DNA from: a bacterium
Lineage (GTDB): Bacteria; Krumholzibacteriota; Krumholzibacteriia; LZORAL124-64-63
DNA length: 7,243 nt
Direction: 5' to 3'
NCBI GenBank assembly: GCA_030591105.1
Contig: JAUVBS010000097.1
Coordinates: 1-7,243, forward strand
The position numbers and the translations under genes were made by a program. Positions 1 to 6,179 of the stretch are shown here, piece by piece (within the stretch, counting starts at the first letter, position 1; each line of letters begins with the position of its first letter). The notes beneath the pieces are model-generated. The model was given only the letters and a program-made list of their open reading frames with translations. It made no database searches and was not told where the DNA came from.

Positions 1-696
1 GTCGTAGCCGCCGCCGGCCTCACCGGCGAGCAGACGTGCGATGCGCCGGCGGTACTTGGCCTCTGCCTCGTCACAGATCGGTACCCCGTCGGTGAAACCT
101 AAACGGTGGGCGAAGCGGGTGGCACCGTCGCCGACGAGCAGGCGATGGGGAGTCTCCAACACAGCGGCGGCCACCAGGATCGGATTACCGACCCGCTCGA
201 TGGCTGCCACCGCGGCGAACTCGCCGTCCGAACGCATCACCGCCGCGTCCATCTGGATGGTCACACCGTCGAGACGAATATTGGCACCGGTGCCGGCGTT
301 CAGCAGCGGTTGGTTTTCGAGGGCCACCACGGCCGCGATGGTCATGGCCAGGGCGGCGCCGTTTGGTTCGGCCTGTTCCGAACCGACGCGCGCGGCGTCC
401 TCGCAAAGCGGGCTCCAGTCCGGAGGCGATCCGACACCACCATGGGTAACCAACACCGCTCCGGTCTGCCGTCGGGCGCCGGCCAAGGTCGGCAGATCGG
501 TCCCGTGCACGTCGGTTGGTTGCCGGCCGCTCTGGTGAAGGTCGCTTGGCCCCGCATCCGCTCGTTGGGTTTCTGCGGGCTGATGTTCGTCGATCTGTTC
601 GCCGCATCCGGCGGCGGTCACTGCCACAACGATCATCACGATCGCCGCGCTGGTCTGGTGTGGGATCCGGTTTGGGATCCGGTGCCGAATTCGCAT
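1..696 (-). CDS. Isoaspartyl peptidase/L-asparaginase family (Ntn hydrolase), predicted lipoprotein, C-terminus cut by window edge
   Basis: The minus frame is open from an ATG at 696 to base 1 (232 codons, no stop). Family motifs of plant-type asparaginase/isoaspartyl peptidase (Asparaginase_2, PF01112) appear in order: THGGVGS (about 84-90), LLNAGTGANI (131-140), DGVTIQMDAAVMR (143-155), GEFAAVAAIERVGNPILVA (158-176) and HRLLVGDGATRFA (184-196). Known members cleave isoaspartyl dipeptides and asparagine after autoproteolysis at a Thr that becomes the nucleophile. That Thr normally follows the linker starting near residue 208, so it should lie outside the window and cannot be checked. The N-terminus has a basic n-region, a hydrophobic stretch (17-29) and AAGC with Cys31, a weak lipobox, followed by a polar linker to about residue 78. 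This suggests lipid anchoring in the envelope. GAGAGG lies 6 nt before the ATG. The gene starts 19 nt after the barrel gene, so the two are probably cotranscribed. A related glycosylasparaginase or threonine aspartase activity is possible. Confidence 0.85.
   Translation of the reverse strand, partial: MRIRHRIPNRIPHQTSAAIVMIVVAVTAAGCGEQIDEHQPAETQRADAGPSDLHQSGRQPTDVHGTDLPTLAGARRQTGAVLVTHGGVGSPPDWSPLCEDAARVGSEQAEPNGAALAMTIAAVVALENQPLLNAGTGANIRLDGVTIQMDAAVMRSDGEFAAVAAIERVGNPILVAAAVLETPHRLLVGDGATRFAHRLGFTDGVPICDEAEAKYRRRIARLLAGEAGGGYD
661..684. repeat. Tandem 12-bp duplication in the asparaginase signal peptide
   Basis: Two adjacent 12-bp units, TGGGATCCGGTT at 661-672 and TGGGATCCGGTG at 673-684, differ at the last base only. 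Read on the minus strand they encode the repeated Arg-Ile-Pro in the n-region of the signal peptide (residues 5-12, HRIPNRIP). The in-frame length keeps the reading frame intact. It looks like a local slippage duplication. Confidence 0.85.
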
Positions 697-715
697 ACCT
701 GACCTCTCGGTTACG

Positions 716-1414
716 TCACCACACGAAAAATCCCAGGACCGCGTTGAAGGTCCCGGAGACCGCGGTCAAATCCTCGCGAGGCGGCAGCCAGGCGCCCTCG
801 GCCTCCAGGGTCAGGGTGATGGCGCTAGTGAGGAAGAAGCGATAACCCACGCCGGCGGCGATGCCCACGGCGTCGACATCGTCGTGCACCGCGATGACGC
901 GTCGCGGCTCTGCAGGGCCGGTCAGGTCGGCAACGCCGAGGGTTGTTTTCAGACGGCCGAAGGCGAACTCCAGCCTGGCGAACGGTCCGCCGGAGTACCA
1001 GGCGACGCCCACGGTGAGCAGGCGCAGGTCGATCTGTTTGTACGTACCGCCGTCCTCGTCCCAGGATTGGTAACTGGCCTCGATCGCCCACTGGGGGTCG
1101 AGGTGGTAACCCAGCCGCAACAAACCGTTGTTGAAGCCGTGGCCCGAGGCCTCGTAAGTGCCGTCGGGACGATCCAGCTTCACGTCCGTCCGGCTGTAGC
1201 CGAGACCCGCGGCCAGGAAGAGCCGGGCGCGGTGTTCGGCGCTGGTATCGGTGCCTCCGGTTGTGTCGGCCTGTGCTGTGGCGCCGGCGGCAGGAGTGGC
1301 CAGAGTCAGCGTCAGGATCAGAAACAGGATCGACGCCACGGCCGACACCGCGGCGTCCGTCGCTGAGTCGATCTCTGAGAACGGGGGTCGGCAGAGGAAA
1401 TGGGCGCGGTTCAT
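716..1414 (-). CDS. Small outer-membrane beta-barrel protein
   Basis: The product is 232 residues with an exported N-terminus: a hydrophobic core at about 26-43 and candidate cleavage after AGA (45) or AQA (49). The mature part (from about 62) consists of alternating polar/hydrophobic amphipathic strands with Tyr/Trp/Phe girdles, for example RLFLAAGLGYS (64-74), GLLRLGYHL (97-105), WAIEASYQSW (109-118), LLTVGVAWY (132-140) and FARLEFAFG (145-153). The chain ends in FNAVLGFFVW, the aromatic C-terminal strand used for outer-membrane assembly. Eight strands fit the length, so it resembles OmpA-like/opacity barrel families (PF13505 type). No function can be assigned. The start is well supported: AAGGAG at 1420-1425 lies 5 nt upstream of the ATG. 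The n-region of about 22 residues is unusually long; a GTG at codon 23 would give a shorter signal but without positive charge or a clear ribosome site. The gene precedes the asparaginase gene by 19 nt. Confidence 0.8.
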   Translation of the reverse strand: MNRAHFLCRPPFSEIDSATDAAVSAVASILFLILTLTLATPAAGATAQADTTGGTDTSAEHRARLFLAAGLGYSRTDVKLDRPDGTYEASGHGFNNGLLRLGYHLDPQWAIEASYQSWDEDGGTYKQIDLRLLTVGVAWYSGGPFARLEFAFGRLKTTLGVADLTGPAEPRRVIAVHDDVDAVGIAAGVGYRFFLTSAITLTLEAEGAWLPPREDLTAVSGTFNAVLGFFVW

Positions 1415-1488
1415 CGATGCTCCTTCGCTAACATCGTCATCGTTCCTATCGCGTCGTCACCGAATATGAGCGTGGCGGTTAGAACTGC

Positions 1489-2247
1489 TCACGACCAGCC
1501 AATCCGCAGCAACAGTAAGATCCCGATGGCTCCGAGTAAAAGGCTGACCAGCGTGCGAAAGGTGTCGTCGCTCAGTCTCACGTGGATACGGTGGCCGATC
1601 CAGATACCCAGCAGCACCGCCGGTAGGGTCAACAAGCTCGACCACAGACGCGGTATGGTCACGAGTCCGGCGATGAAATATGCGGGCACCCGGATGACGG
1701 TCTTCAGCAGGAAAATTGTCATCAGGTTGCCGCGGAACGCTGTCTTGTTCAGACCGCCGAGATGGTAGTAGATGATCAGCGGCGGCCCGCCAGTGCCGAA
1801 CAGGCCGGTCAGCAGACCCGAGAGGACCCCCACCGGTGGGCCGCTCCAGAGAGGCCAGCGAATCGGTCGGCGGCCGGGTAGGGCGAGGAAGGCGGCGCCC
1901 GCCGCCACCAAGAAACCGCCGAGCAGGGCCAGTACGAGGGTGGACTCGCCGTGCTTGAGTAAGGCGGCGCCCAGCGGAATCCCGATCACGATCCCCACGC
2001 CAAGGCTCGCTATGCCACGCCATCGTACCGTACGCCACGAGCTGGCGACCACACTGCCCTCGGCCGGCAGATTCAAGAACAGTAACAGGACGACCACGTC
2101 CTTCAGCTCGGGAAAGAGCAGCGCGAGGGTGCCCACGGCGATCAGCCCGGAACCGAAACCGAAAGTCACGTAAACGATCTGAGCGATGCAGAGGACTACG
2201 CAGGTCGCGGCGAACTGCAGCGGCGAGGTGAAGATAGTCGGCGGCAT
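1489..2247 (-). CDS. TSUP (TauE/SafE) family membrane permease
   Basis: A 252-residue, very hydrophobic protein with about eight membrane segments in two similar halves, matching the TSUP/TauE/SafE family (PF01925; usual length about 250). Each half carries a Gly-rich family motif: FGFGSGLIAVG (29-39) and LFGTGGPPLIIYY (149-161), the latter followed by NKTAFRGNLM (167-176). Characterised relatives export sulfite, sulfoacetate or other organosulfur anions across the inner membrane, but substrate cannot be told from sequence. A TTG at 2265 would add six residues; I prefer the ATG at 2247 because GAGG at 2256-2259 sits 8 nt before it, and the TTG would place that ribosome site inside the gene. 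It begins 30 nt after the stop of the transglycosylase gene with no terminator between, so readthrough is likely. No sulfur-metabolism gene lies nearby to suggest its cargo. Confidence 0.87.
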   Translation of the reverse strand: MPPTIFTSPLQFAATCVVLCIAQIVYVTFGFGSGLIAVGTLALLFPELKDVVVLLLFLNLPAEGSVVASSWRTVRWRGIASLGVGIVIGIPLGAALLKHGESTLVLALLGGFLVAAGAAFLALPGRRPIRWPLWSGPPVGVLSGLLTGLFGTGGPPLIIYYHLGGLNKTAFRGNLMTIFLLKTVIRVPAYFIAGLVTIPRLWSSLLTLPAVLLGIWIGHRIHVRLSDDTFRTLVSLLLGAIGILLLLRIGWS

Positions 2248-2255
2248 GGGCAGAT

Positions 2256-2259
2256 CCTC
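2256..2259 (-). promoter_or_regulatory. Ribosome binding site fixing the TSUP permease start
   Basis: GAGG on the minus strand, 8 nt before the ATG at 2247. It falls downstream of the alternative TTG at 2265, so it supports the shorter protein. Confidence 0.6.
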
Positions 2260-2277
2260 GCACAACGGCCTAGTCGG

Positions 2278-3996
2278 TCACGGCGATTCGGGCGGCGGCG
2301 GGGGTACGGTCACGGCACCGGCCGGGTCGGCCAGATTGGGCGGTCCGCGGTCGGGTTCGCCGGTCGGCTCCTCTGCTGGTGGCGACTCGGCCGCCAGCGT
2401 CAGCAGCATGTAGGTCTGGCAACGGCCGATGATCTCCTCGACGTAGGCCACCGTCTTCTCTCCCCGCAAAAAACCGTACCGTGTCCGGCCGTACCAGCGT
2501 CGTTGCATCAGCCGCTTGACCATCTCGTCGATCGATCCGTGCCAGCGGTTCGGGTCACGTCCTAATTCCATCCCCATCCGCCGCGCGTCGGTCATGTGCC
2601 CGGCACCCGCGTGGTAGGTCGCGAGGGAAAACCGCCAGCGTTCGAGGGAATCGAGGTACGCGTAGCTATTGTGAATCTGCTTCAGTAGCCGCAATCCGGA
2701 CCGCAGGTTGGGCGCCGGCATGAACAGACTGTCGACCTGCGCGCCGGCGAATTGGGGCATCACCTGCATCAGACCTCTGGCGCCGGCCTTGCTCAAGGCC
2801 CGGGGGTAGAAGCGTGACTCCTGGTAGATCAACGCTGCTACCATGCGCCAGTCGAGGCCGGCGGCAGCGGACTGGCGCTGGATCAGCTCATCGTATTCTG
2901 AAATGCGGCCGCTCTTGTCCGGTCGGTCATCGACTTGCTGGAAATCCTTGATCGTCTCGGCGTTCTCGTAATAACGGTCGTAGAGGACTCCGTAAATATG
3001 GCTGCGGCGGGTCAGGCCGCTGGAGGTCACCCACAGGTTGCGCTTCAGGTAATCGTTGAGCGAGGCACGCAACTCGGGGCAGTTCTGCCGCACCATCCAG
3101 ACCACCGGTCGCCGCTCGCTCAGCCGAGCGCCGATACGGATCCCCGACAGATAGGTCATCGCCGCCCGGACATTAACGTCGTCGGCGACGGTGGCCTCGA
3201 TTTCGCCGCGGTCGACCATTGCCAGCAGTTCTTCTTCCTCGACCAAGGGGCGGGCGGTGTTGATGAATAGATTCAGGTTGGGCTGCTGCTTGAGTTCTCG
3301 TAACTCAGCGCGGACGGGACTGTGATCCGTGATGGTGATGGTCAGTCCGGAGAGTGCCGCGATGGTGTCAGGCCGCAGGTCGTCCACGGGTAAGACCACG
3401 ACTTTGTCGACGAAGTTGTAGGGGCGCGTGGCCGCCGCCCAGAGATCGGTCTGTTCGCTGCGAGTCAAGCCGGCGCAGATCACATCGCCGCGTCCGGTGT
3501 TGAGCAAGGAGATCAGATCCTCGCCCGGCGCGGGGATCACAACCTCGATCGCCAAGCCGAGGCTACGGGCGTAGCGTGCGAACAGTTCGAAGTCGAATCC
3601 CGCTTGCCCCCCCTTGTGGATGAAGTAACTGCTCGAATTGTAGCGGGTGATCATGCGGATCACACCCGAGTCGGTGATCTGCGCGAGGTCGCTTTCGATC
3701 TGGGGGTGGGGCACCGCCGGGGTGTGGTCGCGAGGGGCGCCGTAATCGGAGGTGTGGTCGACGTGTTCGCAGCCGACGAGTCCAGCGAGCCCAGCGAGCC
3801 CGGCGAGCAGGAACGTTCCGGCGAGCAGCGTCACCAACGCTCGCCGGACCGGGGCGATCAATACCGCCGCCACCGCCTGTCCGGGGGGTAGAGACGCGTC
3901 GGGGCGCGACTGGCCACCGGCAACCCGTCGGTACGAGCCGGCAGTAGGTCCACCCGCGGACGCAGAGCGCCTCTGGTACGATGTAGCGACCGTCAT
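2278..3996 (-). CDS. mltF: MltF-like lytic transglycosylase lipoprotein (SBP_bac_3 + SLT domains)
   Basis: A 572-residue protein with the two-domain MltF architecture (E. coli MltF 518 residues). From about residue 108 to 325 there is a periplasmic solute-binding domain (SBP_bac_3), with GFDFELFARYARSLG at 133-147 and NTGRGDVICAGLTRS at 166-180. From about 375 to 505 there is a soluble-lytic-transglycosylase (SLT, lysozyme-like) domain, with catalytic Glu393 in YQESRF, GARGLMQVMPQ (405-415) and ATYHAGAGHMTDA (459-471). MltF cleaves peptidoglycan glycan strands to 1,6-anhydro products, and its SBP domain senses muropeptides in known members. LVGC with Cys76 is a textbook lipobox. The ATG at 3996 has AGGA about 9 nt upstream. 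However, the n-region before the hydrophobic core is then about 50 residues; a TTG at 3861 would give a normal 30-residue lipoprotein signal, so the start is uncertain. The C-terminus is a Pro-rich tail (PPPPPESP). It is the first gene of the minus-strand series. Confidence 0.9.
   Translation of the reverse strand: MTVATSYQRRSASAGGPTAGSYRRVAGGQSRPDASLPPGQAVAAVLIAPVRRALVTLLAGTFLLAGLAGLAGLVGCEHVDHTSDYGAPRDHTPAVPHPQIESDLAQITDSGVIRMITRYNSSSYFIHKGGQAGFDFELFARYARSLGLAIEVVIPAPGEDLISLLNTGRGDVICAGLTRSEQTDLWAAATRPYNFVDKVVVLPVDDLRPDTIAALSGLTITITDHSPVRAELRELKQQPNLNLFINTARPLVEEEELLAMVDRGEIEATVADDVNVRAAMTYLSGIRIGARLSERRPVVWMVRQNCPELRASLNDYLKRNLWVTSSGLTRRSHIYGVLYDRYYENAETIKDFQQVDDRPDKSGRISEYDELIQRQSAAAGLDWRMVAALIYQESRFYPRALSKAGARGLMQVMPQFAGAQVDSLFMPAPNLRSGLRLLKQIHNSYAYLDSLERWRFSLATYHAGAGHMTDARRMGMELGRDPNRWHGSIDEMVKRLMQRRWYGRTRYGFLRGEKTVAYVEEIIGRCQTYMLLTLAAESPPAEEPTGEPDRGPPNLADPAGAVTVPPPPPESP
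3773..3808. repeat. Four 9-bp units encoding the LAG repeats of the MltF-like signal peptide
   Basis: Units CCGACGAGT, CCAGCGAGC, CCAGCGAGC and CCGGCGAGC follow one another. On the minus strand they encode Leu-Ala-Gly, Leu-Ala-Gly, Leu-Ala-Gly and Leu-Val-Gly, the hydrophobic core directly before the lipobox Cys. Each unit is three codons, so gain or loss would change the length of the core in frame. Confidence 0.8.
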
Positions 3997-4004
3997 GACT
4001 TGAT

Positions 4005-4032
4005 ATCCTAAGCTAACTTGTCGCCCTGTCAA
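4005..4032 (-). promoter_or_regulatory. Candidate sigma70-type promoter for the mltF-like gene
   Basis: On the minus strand TTGACA (4027-4032, all six consensus bases) is followed after 16 nt by TAGGAT (4005-4010, four of six). Initiation would fall at about 3996-3999, directly on the ATG at 3996. That implies either a leaderless message or translation from a later start such as the TTG at 3861. The AGGA inside the -10 is also the only ribosome-site-like sequence for the ATG, so the two readings compete. Confidence 0.45.
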
Positions 4033-4149
4033 CGAGTTGGTACCTATGGCCGCGAGGCGGTAACTGGCAACCGCGCCGCGCTATCGCCCTTTCGTTTCCT
4101 CAGAATCGATGGGTTTTACCAGATCGAGGCTGCTTTTTCGCCCAAAATT

Positions 4150-4158
4150 TGTTAGAAT
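4150..4158 (+). promoter_or_regulatory. Extended -10 promoter for the metalloprotease gene
   Basis: TGTTAGAAT matches the extended -10 pattern TGnTATAAT at all but one fixed base (TAGAAT against TATAAT). There is no good -35 at the usual distance, which is common for extended -10 promoters. Transcription would begin near 4165, giving a leader of about 120 nt before the ATG at 4288. Confidence 0.5.
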
Positions 4159-4163
4159 TGAAA

Positions 4164-4183
4164 GATACGATACGAATCTCGTA
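4164..4183. promoter_or_regulatory. GATAC direct repeat and TACGA/TCGTA dyad at the predicted transcription start
   Basis: GATAC occurs twice in tandem (4164-4173), running into the dyad TACGA-ATC-TCGTA (4171-4183). It lies at the predicted start site of the protease transcript, a usual place for a repressor operator. No regulator gene is present in the window, so binding is only inferred. Confidence 0.3.
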
Positions 4184-4185
4184 CA

Positions 4186-4206
4186 CGGTGTCCGATAGGG
4201 ACACCG
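4186..4206 (+). promoter_or_regulatory. Leader hairpin of the metalloprotease transcript
   Basis: CGGTGTCC (4186-4193) and GGACACCG (4199-4206) form a perfect 8-bp stem with a 5-nt loop. It lacks a U-tract, so it is not an intrinsic terminator. It could stabilise the 5' end of the message or be a protein-binding dyad. Confidence 0.45.
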
Positions 4207-4238
4207 CCCGAGACCGACGATTCTAACCCGGAAGCTGT

Positions 4239-4262
4239 ACCCGAACCGCGCTCGGTCCGGGT
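4239..4262 (+). promoter_or_regulatory. Second leader hairpin, just upstream of the ribosome site
   Basis: ACCCGAACC (4239-4247) pairs with GGTCCGGGT (4254-4262) over nine positions with one A-C mismatch and a 6-nt loop. It ends about 13 nt before the GGGAG ribosome site of the protease gene. Such pairs arise easily in GC-rich DNA. Confidence 0.3.
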
Positions 4263-4287
4263 TCTCCTCGCCCCAGGGAGTAATTGC

Positions 4288-6081
4288 ATGAACCGATGGA
4301 TTAAAATTCTAGTGCTGGTCGGCGCGTTACTGATTACCGGCCAGGCAGTTGCCGACGAGCAAGATGGCGGCCAATGGTTTCTCACGCGCGTCGCCGAAGC
4401 GATGGCCAGCGGCGAGATCACCCAGGAGGAGGGCCTGCTGCTGAAGTTCCAGTACGTGTTCGATCAGCAGCGGTTGCCCGCCGAGTTTCGCCCCGCCCAG
4501 TTCACACCTCTGAAGTGCGGCACGCCGTTTGTCGTGGAGTTCGCGGCCTCGCGCGGCGGGCTCTCCAGCGCCACGGTCGAGGCCATCGAGGGCTACCTCG
4601 CCGGCCCCGCGGGGGACCAGTCGCGGGCCATCTACATCAGTCCCAGCGGACACTTTCGGCTGACCTACTATACCTCTGGCGGCGACGCAGTGCCCCCGGC
4701 CGATGTCGATCCGCCCAACGGAGTCCCGGATTTCGTCGAGCACTGCGCGAGTTACCTCGACTTCAGCTGGCAGACCGAGGTGGACGAGATGTTGTTCGCC
4801 CAGCCGCCCGACGTCAGCGGTTACTACCAGATTGCTTTCCAGGACATGGGAGCGTACGGCTTTACCAGCCTCGCGAGCGGTGCCGGTGCGACCCGGATCA
4901 CGCTGCACAACGATTTCATCGGTTTCCCGCCCAACGATGATCCGGACGGCAATCAACTGGGCGCGGCGAAGGTGACCTGTGCCCACGAGTTCAAGCACGC
5001 CACCCAGTACGTGAACAGTTACTGGAGCGAAGGGGGCTGGGTCGAGGTGGACGCGACCTGGGCCGAGGAAGCGGTCTATCCCCTGACCAACGACTACCAC
5101 AACTACCTGCCCGGTGATAGTCCGGTCAAAAAGCCATACATACCGTTGGCTACCGCCACGAACAACAATTACGGCACCGGCAGCTACGAGGACTGTGTCT
5201 GGCAGATCTGGATGAGTGAGACTTACGGTTGGGAGATCATCAGCGATCTCTGGTCCCACCGTCGCACGCACCAGAGTCAGTGGATGATGTACTCGTACCG
5301 CGACGTCTTGCTGGACTACGGCATCGACTTCGTCGCGTCTTGGCTCGTTTTCACTGGCTGGAACATGCCTAATGGCTACCGTGCCATATCCGACGTGGGC
5401 TATGCCGACGCGCCAGACTTTCCATACGGAGATCTGGCCACCACTCCGATCACCCAGTACCCCAACGGCTACAACGGTACGGTGGATCACCTTGCTGCCA
5501 ATCAAATCCTCTGTATGGGCTTCGGTGACAGTAGCCAGCGGCTGCACGTCGAGTTCAACGGTCACGACACCACCGACATCATCTTCAATGTCGTGGTCAA
5601 GCGGGACGACGGCACTGGTTACGTCGAAGCCGTACCGCTGGACGCCAACAACGACATGGTCTGGACGGTTAGCGAACCGGTCGGTGGGTTGAGTTACATC
5701 GGTCTCGTCGTGGGTAACGCCGAGTACACCTCCAGTGACAACAATCGTCCGTATACCGTCGAAGTCAGCCTGACCGACGTCAATGCGGTCGGAGATACCC
5801 CGTTGCCGTTCGTCATGACCGGGAACTATCCCAATCCGTTCAATCCGGCGACGACCATCGCCTTCAGCCTTTCGGCAACCGCGATGGCCGACCTCGAGGT
5901 CTTCGATCTCCAGGGACGCCTGGTACGGACCCTCTGGCACGGAGAACTCGCCGCCGGCGCCCACGAACTACGGTGGGACGGCCGTGACGACGCGGGCTTT
6001 ACTGTGGCTGCGGGGACCTATCTGGCTCGGATGACCAGCGCGCAGCATAGCGCCACGATCAAGATGGTGCTGGCAAAGTAA
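4288..6081 (+). CDS. Secreted MXAN_6640-type putative metalloprotease with C-terminal FlgD-like/Por sorting domain
   Basis: A 597-residue exported protein. The signal peptide (1-22) has Lys/Arg, a hydrophobic core and a cleavage site after AVA. Residues 23-100 look like a propeptide (SGEITQEEGLLLKFQYVFD at 41-59). The presumed catalytic region has ADVDPPNGVPDFVEH (138-152, possible calcium loop), DMGAYGFTS (186-194), NDFIGFPPNDDP (208-219) and then VTCAHEFKHATQY (229-241), a zinc HExxH motif with His233, Glu234 and His237. GGWVEVDATWAEEAVYP (249-265) follows and offers Glu253 or Glu260 as third ligand, as in gluzincins. This order matches, from memory, the proteins named MXAN_6640 family putative metalloprotease; activity and substrate are not established from sequence. 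Residues about 505-597 form a FlgD-like Ig domain with YPNPFNP (514-520), the type used as a Por/type IX sorting signal in the FCB group. GGGAG lies 7 nt before the ATG. The gene has its own promoter and terminator, so it is probably monocistronic. Confidence 0.85.
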   Translation: MNRWIKILVLVGALLITGQAVADEQDGGQWFLTRVAEAMASGEITQEEGLLLKFQYVFDQQRLPAEFRPAQFTPLKCGTPFVVEFAASRGGLSSATVEAIEGYLAGPAGDQSRAIYISPSGHFRLTYYTSGGDAVPPADVDPPNGVPDFVEHCASYLDFSWQTEVDEMLFAQPPDVSGYYQIAFQDMGAYGFTSLASGAGATRITLHNDFIGFPPNDDPDGNQLGAAKVTCAHEFKHATQYVNSYWSEGGWVEVDATWAEEAVYPLTNDYHNYLPGDSPVKKPYIPLATATNNNYGTGSYEDCVWQIWMSETYGWEIISDLWSHRRTHQSQWMMYSYRDVLLDYGIDFVASWLVFTGWNMPNGYRAISDVGYADAPDFPYGDLATTPITQYPNGYNGTVDHLAANQILCMGFGDSSQRLHVEFNGHDTTDIIFNVVVKRDDGTGYVEAVPLDANNDMVWTVSEPVGGLSYIGLVVGNAEYTSSDNNRPYTVEVSLTDVNAVGDTPLPFVMTGNYPNPFNPATTIAFSLSATAMADLEVFDLQGRLVRTLWHGELAAGAHELRWDGRDDAGFTVAAGTYLARMTSAQHSATIKMVLAK

Positions 6082-6095
6082 CGCTGTCCGTGCCC

Positions 6096-6134
6096 AAACC
6101 GGGGGACCGACCAACGGTTCCCCGGTTTCTGTTT
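6096..6134 (+). terminator. Strong intrinsic-type terminator after the metalloprotease gene
   Basis: A 13-bp stem (6096-6108 with 6116-6128, one G-U in RNA) closes a 7-nt loop. The stem ends in GGTTT followed by CTGTTT, giving a modest U-rich tail. It begins 15 nt after the protease stop. The arms start with AAA and end with TTT, so the hairpin may also stop transcription on the opposite strand. Confidence 0.75.
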
Positions 6135-6179
6135 CGACACGTGACACGACCGAGCGATTGCGGTAGCGTAGCAACGACC

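Larger units (their letters stand above)
3997..4287. other. Divergent intergenic regulatory region
   Basis: This 291-nt stretch separates the leftward mltF-like gene from the rightward metalloprotease gene. It is visibly more AT-rich around 4085-4180 than the coding flanks. It holds the mltF promoter candidate (4005-4032), an extended -10 for the protease (4150-4158), a GATAC direct repeat and dyad (4164-4183), and two leader hairpins (4186-4206 and 4239-4262). I find no convincing small gene in it. Confidence 0.65.

Noticed and set aside
41..845. Plus-strand frames (41-538, 106-702, 516-845) and minus-strand frames (185-607, 342-557) over the left end
   Set aside because: The minus frame through base 1 to 696 carries conserved asparaginase motifs throughout; these are shadows in other frames.
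1415..1488. Possible promoter or terminator between the TSUP and barrel genes
   Set aside because: Only a 5-bp TGAGC/GCTCA pair with a long loop and no acceptable -35/-10 pair could be found; the gap is long enough for a promoter but the sequence does not show one clearly.
1457..2263. A 268-codon minus-strand frame overlapping the TSUP permease gene
   Set aside because: It is Arg/His/Pro-rich and lacks domain motifs; the overlapping frame encodes a clear multi-pass membrane protein.
4057..4074. Short inverted repeat GCGGT...ACCGC in the divergent region
   Set aside because: Only 5-6 bp with an 8-nt loop in GC-rich DNA, with no tail of T on either strand; likely chance.
4327..5964. A 545-codon open frame antisense to the metalloprotease gene
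   Set aside because: Its translation has no recognisable family motifs and is rich in the Val/Gly/Asp/Arg composition typical of the complement of GC-rich coding DNA. The sense strand carries a signal peptide, HExxH and a sorting domain, which settles the coding strand.
6138..6143. CACGTG palindrome near the DUF503 gene
   Set aside because: A single 6-bp palindrome with no second copy or known bacterial context; expected by chance.
6090..6179. Upstream GTG start for the DUF503 gene
   Set aside because: It would run coding sequence through the 13-bp terminator and add 30 residues that do not fit the family, whose usual start matches the ATG at 6180.
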